Positions 32,401 through 35,752 of a DNA stretch of 35,752 bases are shown here, piece by piece (position 1 is the first letter of the stretch; each line of letters starts with the position of its first letter). The position numbers were made by a program, and so were the translations under genes. Below the pieces are notes generated by a model, which was not told the DNA's origin, searched no databases, and worked only from the letters and a program-made list of their open reading frames with translations. The stretch comes from Prevotellaceae bacterium (GTDB taxonomy: Bacteria; Bacteroidota; Bacteroidia; Bacteroidales; Bacteroidaceae), in contig JAHZGX010000017.1 in assembly GCA_019420585.1 (NCBI GenBank), positions 1 to 35,752 of the forward strand, given 5' to 3'.

Positions 32401-33640
32401 CGGAAGCATTTACGGCATTGAACAGAATGAAACACACCGTGATGAGCATGGTGTGCGTCGCTTCAACGCTCCCATGCCACTTGGGAAGTTTCGCACAGAG
32501 GCAAAGAGCCAGCTGGAGCAGATACTGGTTTCCATCAAGGCCAAGAACAAGGTGGTGACCCGCAATGTGAACAAGACCAAATGCAAGGGAGAGAGAAGTG
32601 GGAGAGTGCGCACGCAACTCACGCCCCGAGGCTCGTTGCACAATGAAACTATATATGGCAGTAGCCTGCGTCCAGTCTCGAAGTATGGGAAGGTGAACGG
32701 GGATTTTGATGCAGAGAAGATATCTACCGTGACCTGCACCGCATATCGGGAAGCCTTGCTTAGACGGCTGGCCAGATATGACGGCAATGCCAAGAAGGCA
32801 TTTACGGGGAGGCATTCTTTAGACGCAGAACCGGAGTATTATGACTGTGAACATAGAGTGCCATCTAAGGTGAAGACAGTCACTTATGAGCAGGTGTATA
32901 CCATCAGGAAACTTGTATCTCCTGACTTGAACGTGGACAAGGTGGTGGATTGCCGTGTGCGTGAAATATTGAAGCAACGGCTTGCCGAGTACGGAGGCGA
33001 TGCTAAGAAGGCCTTTGCCAACCTTGACGAAAACCCCATTTTGCTCAACAAGGAGAAGGGGATTGCCATCAAGCGAGTGGCGATAGAGGGAGTGAGGAAT
33101 GCCGAGCCTCTCCATGCCAAGCGTGACAAGCGGGGGCTGCCGTTGTGCGGCACTGACGGCCGTCAAGTGCCATCAGACTATGTGAGTCTTTCCAACAACC
33201 ACCATGTGGCTATCTTTAGGGATGCAGATGGCAATCTGCAGGAGCGAATTGTCTCGTTTTATGAGGCTACGGCCGAAGCCATCACGGGTGGCAGCGTGGT
33301 GGATAAGGACTTCAAGGCAGGGGAGGGCTGGAAGTTCCTCTTTTCCATGAAACAGAACGAGATGTTCGTCTTCCCCGACAAGGAACATGGCTTCGACCCC
33401 AAGGAGGTGGATTTGCTTAATCCAGACAATTACGCTGTCATCAGTCCGCATCTGTACAGGGTGCAGAAATTATCTTCTAAATATTATGTGTTCAGACACC
33501 ATTTGGAGACAACCCTGAATGACAAGAAAGATTTGCAGGGCACGACATGGCGACGCATTACAGCCTTGAAGAATTTGGAGGGCATAGTGAAGGTGCGTGT
33601 CAACCATCTTGGTCAGATTGTTGCCGTGGGCGAGTATTGA
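29465..33640 (+). CDS. cas9: CRISPR-associated endonuclease Cas9, type II-C
   Basis: A 1391-residue RNA-guided DNA endonuclease. RuvC-I: ILGLDLGTTSIGWALV with Asp8. The Arg-rich bridge helix follows (RRLKRGMRRNLQRYKLRRA, near 60-78). RuvC-II: DEVRIEMARELKKG with Glu701. HNH: KKFDIEHIVPQARFFDDSFA with His785, followed by NKTLESRDVN. RuvC-III: NDHRHHAMDALTIAF with His951 and Asp954. All catalytic residues are present, so it should cut both strands. The C-terminal 350 residues form the WED/PAM-interacting part and contain two copies of an RLAxYxGxAKKAF motif (near 1096-1113 and 1167-1184). Size and neighbours (cas1, cas2, no csn2 or cas4) give type II-C, close to Bacteroidales relatives. The PAM cannot be read from the sequence. 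Confidence 0.98.
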   Translation: MKTILGLDLGTTSIGWALVKEAEEPGEQSSIVRLGVRVVPLTTDEQTDFEKGKSISTNAGRRLKRGMRRNLQRYKLRRAHLVDLLREHGLISTDDLLCEDGPGTTFETYRLRARAATEEISLSQLARVLLMINKKRGYKSNRKINDGDEGQAIDSMDVARELYETHQTPGQYAYGLLLKGRKRLPDFYPSDLKEEMRRIWEVQRDFHPECCFTDEFWEELLGKNERQTWVICSKNWPIKGGVSIGRSQRDKERLYQWRVHALEQEIGLEELAVVLQRINGQISGASGYLGAISDRSKELVIGHLTVGQYQMRVLKDNPNASLKNMVFYRQDYLDEFEQIWETQKTWHPELTEQLKREVRDVVIFYQRPLRSQKNLVGFCELESREREVVVEGKTKTVTMGLRACPKSSPLFQDFKVWQRLNDLRITGKVLVTRELTLFGEEETVSYGTRPLNAEERDLLAGVLCFRESLSEKEIKQLLASKVEVEKVNFPRIDGNHTLCKFYRIYQEILYRSGHGEHDFSRMAPDEVAEILTGVFGTLGIHADILSFDSTLEGKAFEKQPLFRLWHLLYSYTGDNSRTGKEKLVERIGKLCGMEPEYASLLADVTFDNDYGNLSAKAMRRILPYMKQGQDYSQACQSAGYRHSSRSLTKEEINARELKEELPLLRRNSLRNPVVEKILNQMVNVVNAVVKQYGRIDEVRIEMARELKKGAKERKEATDAIGEQEKKNREYAEVLRSEFHIAHPTRNDIVRYRLYLELESQGFKTLYSQTYIPREELFSKKFDIEHIVPQARFFDDSFANKTLESRDVNLKKADHTAFDFVCEEYGEAKAGEYELRVQSMLNEKKISKAKHDRLLMKQEQIPGGFIDRELRDSQYIARKAREMLEAIVRVVVPTTGSVTARLREDWQLVDVMKELNLPKYHRLGLTEESQDRDGRKVVRIKDWTKRNDHRHHAMDALTIAFTKPGFIQYLNNLNAKSDRSGSIYGIEQNETHRDEHGVRRFNAPMPLGKFRTEAKSQLEQILVSIKAKNKVVTRNVNKTKCKGERSGRVRTQLTPRGSLHNETIYGSSLRPVSKYGKVNGDFDAEKISTVTCTAYREALLRRLARYDGNAKKAFTGRHSLDAEPEYYDCEHRVPSKVKTVTYEQVYTIRKLVSPDLNVDKVVDCRVREILKQRLAEYGGDAKKAFANLDENPILLNKEKGIAIKRVAIEGVRNAEPLHAKRDKRGLPLCGTDGRQVPSDYVSLSNNHHVAIFRDADGNLQERIVSFYEATAEAITGGSVVDKDFKAGEGWKFLFSMKQNEMFVFPDKEHGFDPKEVDLLNPDNYAVISPHLYRVQKLSSKYYVFRHHLETTLNDKKDLQGTTWRRITALKNLEGIVKVRVNHLGQIVAVGEY

Positions 33641-33669
33641 CATTTAGATAACCACAAAACTATGGAACC

Positions 33670-34614
33670 ATGATAAAGAAGACACTTTATTTCGGTAACC
33701 CTGCCTATCTGTCCCTACGTATGGGGCAGTTGGTGATAAGGCTGCCCGAGGTGGAGAAGAACAAGGGGCTCCCCATCTCATTCAAGAAAGAGGCGGAGGC
33801 GACGCGGCCGGTTGAGGACATCGGCGTGGTGGTGCTTGACCACAAGCAGATAACCATTACACAGGGACTCTTGGAGGCTCTGTTGGAGAATAACTGCGCT
33901 GTGGTCACGTGCGACAGCAGAAGCATGCCCGTGGGCTTGATGTTGCCTCTCTACGGTAATACCACACAAAATGAGCGTTTCCGTTGTCAGTTGGACAGTT
34001 CTCTACCGCTGAAAAAGCAGTTGTGGCAGCAGACCATTAGGCAGAAGATTGCCAACCAGGCATCAGTTCTCTCATCATGTACTTCTGTGGAGACGTCCTG
34101 CATGAGAAAGTGGGCCGATGAGGTGCGCAGCGGAGACCCTGACAATTTGGAAGGGCGCGCGGCAGCCTATTACTGGAAGAATCTTTTCTCAGAACTTCCT
34201 TCTGTTTCCACCTTTGTCCGCGACAGGGATGGAGCCCCGCCCAACATGCTGCTCAATTACGGCTATGCCATTCTGCGTGCCGTCGTGGCGCGGGCACTGG
34301 TGTCCAGCGGCATGCTTCCTACGCTGGGCATCCACCATCACAACCGCTACAATGCTTATTGTTTGGCCGATGATATTATGGAACCGTACCGTCCTTACGT
34401 AGATAGGCTTGTATTCCAAATGCTGGACAAAAAGATTCCGTTGGCACCGGAACTTACCAAGGAACAGAAGGCACAACTGCTTTCCATTCCTGTGCTTGAC
34501 GTGGAAATAGGTGGGCGCAAGAGTCCTCTGCTGGTTGCAGCCACACAGACGAGCGCATCGCTTTACAAGTGCTTCTCCGGAGAATTGCGCAGAGTTGTTT
34601 ATCCCGAACTTTGA
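33670..34614 (+). CDS. cas1: CRISPR-associated integrase Cas1, type II
   Basis: A 314-residue metal-dependent integrase that, with Cas2, inserts new spacers at the leader end. The catalytic residues are visible: Glu161 in DNLEGRAAAYYW, His223 in LGIHHHNRYNAY, and Glu238 in LADDIMEPYRPYVDR. The N-terminal beta domain is present (KKTLYFGNPAYLSLRMGQL). Length fits type II Cas1. It starts 29 bp after cas9 and ends 27 bp before cas2, so the three form one operon. Confidence 0.97.
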   Translation: MIKKTLYFGNPAYLSLRMGQLVIRLPEVEKNKGLPISFKKEAEATRPVEDIGVVVLDHKQITITQGLLEALLENNCAVVTCDSRSMPVGLMLPLYGNTTQNERFRCQLDSSLPLKKQLWQQTIRQKIANQASVLSSCTSVETSCMRKWADEVRSGDPDNLEGRAAAYYWKNLFSELPSVSTFVRDRDGAPPNMLLNYGYAILRAVVARALVSSGMLPTLGIHHHNRYNAYCLADDIMEPYRPYVDRLVFQMLDKKIPLAPELTKEQKAQLLSIPVLDVEIGGRKSPLLVAATQTSASLYKCFSGELRRVVYPEL

Positions 34615-34641
34615 CATCACCATTCCTAATTACAGTTAAAC

Positions 34642-34974
34642 ATGAATTGCATTAGCGCTTATCGAGTTATGTGGATACTTGTATTGTTTGATTTGCCTAC
34701 GGAGACCAAGAAGGACAGGCGTGACGCAGCCAAGTTCCGAAAGAACCTCATAGAGGAGGGTTTCACCATGTTCCAATTCTCCATTTATGTACGTCACTGC
34801 TCCAGCATGGACAACTGCCTTGTTCATGTCAAGCGTGTCAAGGCTTTCCTGCCTGAGGCAGGGCACGTGGGCATCATGTCCATTACAGACAAACAGTTCG
34901 GCAACATCAGTCTGTTCGATGGTGCCAAGGCTGTAGATTTAATGTCGCCGGGCATACAGTTGGAGATGTTCTGA
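34642..34974 (+). CDS. cas2: CRISPR-associated protein Cas2
   Basis: A 110-residue partner of Cas1 in spacer acquisition. Typical type II Cas2 parts: SAYRVMWILVLFDLPTETKK with the conserved Asp17, then FRKNLIEEGFTMFQFSIYVR near 31-50, and GHVGIMSITDKQFG near 74-87. The start at 34642 is kept because SAYRVMW upstream of the internal Met10 is conserved in relatives as I know them. It is the last cas gene; no csn2 or cas4 follows. Confidence 0.96.
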   Translation: MNCISAYRVMWILVLFDLPTETKKDRRDAAKFRKNLIEEGFTMFQFSIYVRHCSSMDNCLVHVKRVKAFLPEAGHVGIMSITDKQFGNISLFDGAKAVDLMSPGIQLEMF

Positions 34975-35090
34975 CGGCTCATGTTCGTTGCTGGAGTTGT
35001 ACACTGGATGTTTTTAGACCTCCGGATTGAGGCTTGGTCTTCGTTGTTCATGCTCTTCACCGTAATGTCGTACCCATGCGCCTTTATATT

Positions 35091-35214
35091 GTCAAGATTT
35101 TAGAGGCAAGGTGCAAAAAGCGCCTGCCCAGGAAAAAATAAAAATCAGGTGAGGAAAAATTTTTTTCCTGGTGAGAAACATAAAATCGGGTGGTTTGGCA
35201 AAAATGTGAATATG
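35091..35214 (+). repeat. Dispersed intergenic palindromic element, copy 3
   Basis: It begins GTCAAGATTTTAGAGG (35091) and has GTGCAAAAAGCGCCTGCCC. The core is two GGAAAAA-type tracts (35131 and 35153) with the inverted TTTTTTTCCT (35160-35169), and it ends TGTGAATATG (35205-35214). The layout is that of copies 1 and 2, but the short boxes beside the A-tracts differ (CAGG/GGTGAGG instead of CCAACTGG). It lies 117 bp downstream of cas2 in the same orientation. Confidence 0.65.
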
Positions 35215-35269
35215 TAAAGAAAAAGGAATTCGTGCCAATGGAAAATTACTGTGCTGTTTTACGCAATAT

Positions 35270-35300
35270 CTTGTCCTCTAATAGCATGTTCCTATGTCGG
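35270..35300 (+). promoter_or_regulatory. Candidate promoter for the small lipoprotein frame
   Basis: CTTG (35270-35273), 19 bp, then TATGTCGG (35293-35300). Spacing is right; both boxes deviate from TTTG and TAnnTTTG. An AGGAG lies at 35316-35320, 11 bp before the ATG at 35332. Confidence 0.3.
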
Positions 35301-35331
35301 TAGGGGGTATATAATAGGAGAAAAGAAGCGG

Positions 35332-35433
35332 ATGGTGGAGTATAGGTATCTTGCGTATGTGTTGTTCCGTATTGTTGGAATCTGTTTCTTTCTGTCTTCC
35401 TGCCAGAGCACAATGCAGAAACAGGAAGGATGA
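35332..35433 (+). CDS. Candidate 33-residue lipoprotein between cas2 and the CRISPR array
   Basis: The frame encodes MVEYRYLAYVLFRIVG then ICFFLSSCQSTMQKQEG. It reads as a lipoprotein signal peptide with a hydrophobic stretch (AYVLFRIVGICFFL) and lipobox LSSC (Cys24), leaving a mature peptide of about 10 residues. AGGAG precedes the ATG by 11 bp, which is noticeable in a genome with few Shine-Dalgarno sites. The stop codon lies inside the left arm of a perfect 20-bp hairpin (35419-35468). Tiny lipopeptides of this kind include lysis and entericidin-like peptides, but no family is recognised. An upstream in-frame ATG (35251) would give 60 residues. It could also be a chance frame. Confidence 0.4.
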   Translation: MVEYRYLAYVLFRIVGICFFLSSCQSTMQKQEG

Positions 35434-35468
35434 AACTCTCTTTTCTTTGAGTTTCATCCTTCCTGTTT
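35419..35468 (+). terminator. Perfect 20-bp hairpin with T-run
   Basis: The arm 35419-35438 is exactly complementary to 35449-35468 around a 10-nt pyrimidine loop. CATCTTTTTTG follows on the plus strand. It would terminate the small lipoprotein transcript. It also stands in the path of any minus-strand RNA leaving the cas2-proximal repeat. Confidence 0.75.
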
Positions 35469-35533
35469 ACCATCTTTTTTGATTTCTGAAAATCTTTTCA
35501 AACATCTGTGTCGTAGCGACTTGTGCGAATTGT
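35469..35533. promoter_or_regulatory. Probable leader of the CRISPR array (cas-proximal)
   Basis: This AT-rich 65-bp stretch lies directly before the first intact repeat. In type II-C arrays that are read toward cas, the degenerate repeat is at the far end and the integration end is next to this side. That fits here, because the repeat at 35534 is intact and the one at 35687 is broken. The role is inferred. Confidence 0.5.
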
Positions 35534-35710
35534 GATGGTTTATCTTCTGCAAAGATAATGAATTTAGAGCAAATCACAACTGTTCATTTTTGAAACTTTT
35601 TACGCATTTGATGGTTTATCTTCTGCAAAGATAATGAATTTAGAGCAAATCACAACGGGTTCAGTATGTCTAATTATATCACCCAGGATGGTTTATCTTC
35701 TGCAAAGTTA
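35534..35710 (-). CRISPR. Type II-C CRISPR array: two full 47-nt repeats, one degenerate repeat, two spacers
   Basis: Full repeats are at 35534-35580 and 35610-35656 and are identical. A third, at 35687-35707, keeps only 21 nt (the 3' end in transcript sense) and then diverges. Spacers: 35581-35609 (29 nt) and 35657-35686 (30 nt). The tracrRNA anti-repeat pairs with the repeat read on the minus strand (GTTGTGATTTGCTCTAAATT at its 5' end), so crRNAs are made from the minus strand, toward cas2. Each full repeat holds GTTG-N19-TATCTTTG, a promoter pattern pointing into the next spacer. Only 42 bp remain to the window edge, with no further repeat visible. Confidence 0.95.
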
Positions 35711-35752
35711 CTACAAAAAAGTGAAATGCGGAAAGATATAGTGATAGAATTG

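Noticed and set aside
34975..35090. Search for csn2 or cas4 after cas2
   Set aside because: No open frame of suitable length or motif is present. The locus is therefore type II-C, not II-A or II-B.
35581..35686. Possible self-targeting of the two spacers inside the window
   Set aside because: No matching stretch was noticed by eye in either strand of the window. A whole-genome search would be needed for a firm answer.

Overview
The window looks like a chromosomal segment from a Bacteroidales bacterium, most likely a Prevotella-type (Prevotellaceae) genome. Protein families typical of that order are present: two DUF4252 proteins, a short-type ProS, a pyruvate:ferredoxin oxidoreductase, a DUF4143-type AAA ATPase next to it, an MG2/plug-type secreted protein and an HU-related fragment. 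Many promoters carry the Bacteroidetes -7 box TAnnTTTG, and strong Shine-Dalgarno sequences are rare. No rRNA, tRNA, insertion sequence or phage gene was recognised.

Layout. Bases 1-83 hold the 3' end of a plus-strand gene, convergent with a giant exonuclease-RecQ-UvrD fusion helicase (90-4949, minus). A minus-strand ECF sigma module follows (5096-7077): DUF4252, sigma factor, membrane anti-sigma-like protein, second DUF4252, with an ECF-type promoter upstream. A 41-bp tandem repeat (7241-7495) separates it from a shortened MG2-family exported protein (7506-8810). Next comes a tightly packed minus-strand operon (9060-12709): GH43-like protein, MATE exporter, YfcE-like phosphoesterase and secreted alpha/beta hydrolase. 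Bases 12710-13823 carry repeats and a truncated HU-family gene. A Spy-like exported protein and an FMN reductase follow. A type II restriction-modification operon (15167-17298) has an Eco47II-like nuclease and a cytosine-C5 methyltransferase with an N-terminal helix-turn-helix. An AmpG-like transporter lies downstream of proS. On the plus strand come an OmpA lipoprotein with a monofunctional transglycosylase, then the AAA ATPase with nifJ. A 1.2-kb gene-free stretch with two dispersed repeats and an aldo/keto reductase precede the CRISPR locus.

The last 6.7 kb form a compact type II-C CRISPR-Cas system: a minus-strand tracrRNA with its own promoter and terminator (29097-29215), cas9, cas1, cas2, and a very short array (35534-35710) read from the minus strand, opposite to cas. 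Each full 47-nt repeat appears to carry its own Bacteroidetes promoter (GTTG-N19-TATCTTTG). The degenerate distal repeat keeps the -7 box in the same register. A candidate 33-residue lipoprotein gene ending in a perfect 20-bp hairpin sits between cas2 and the array.

Non-coding structure is rich. A 125-138-nt intergenic element recurs three times, each time downstream of and in the same orientation as a gene (hydrolase, nifJ, cas2). A second element type with inward-facing short direct repeats around an AT-rich core occurs twice. There are also 41-bp and 21-22-bp tandem arrays.
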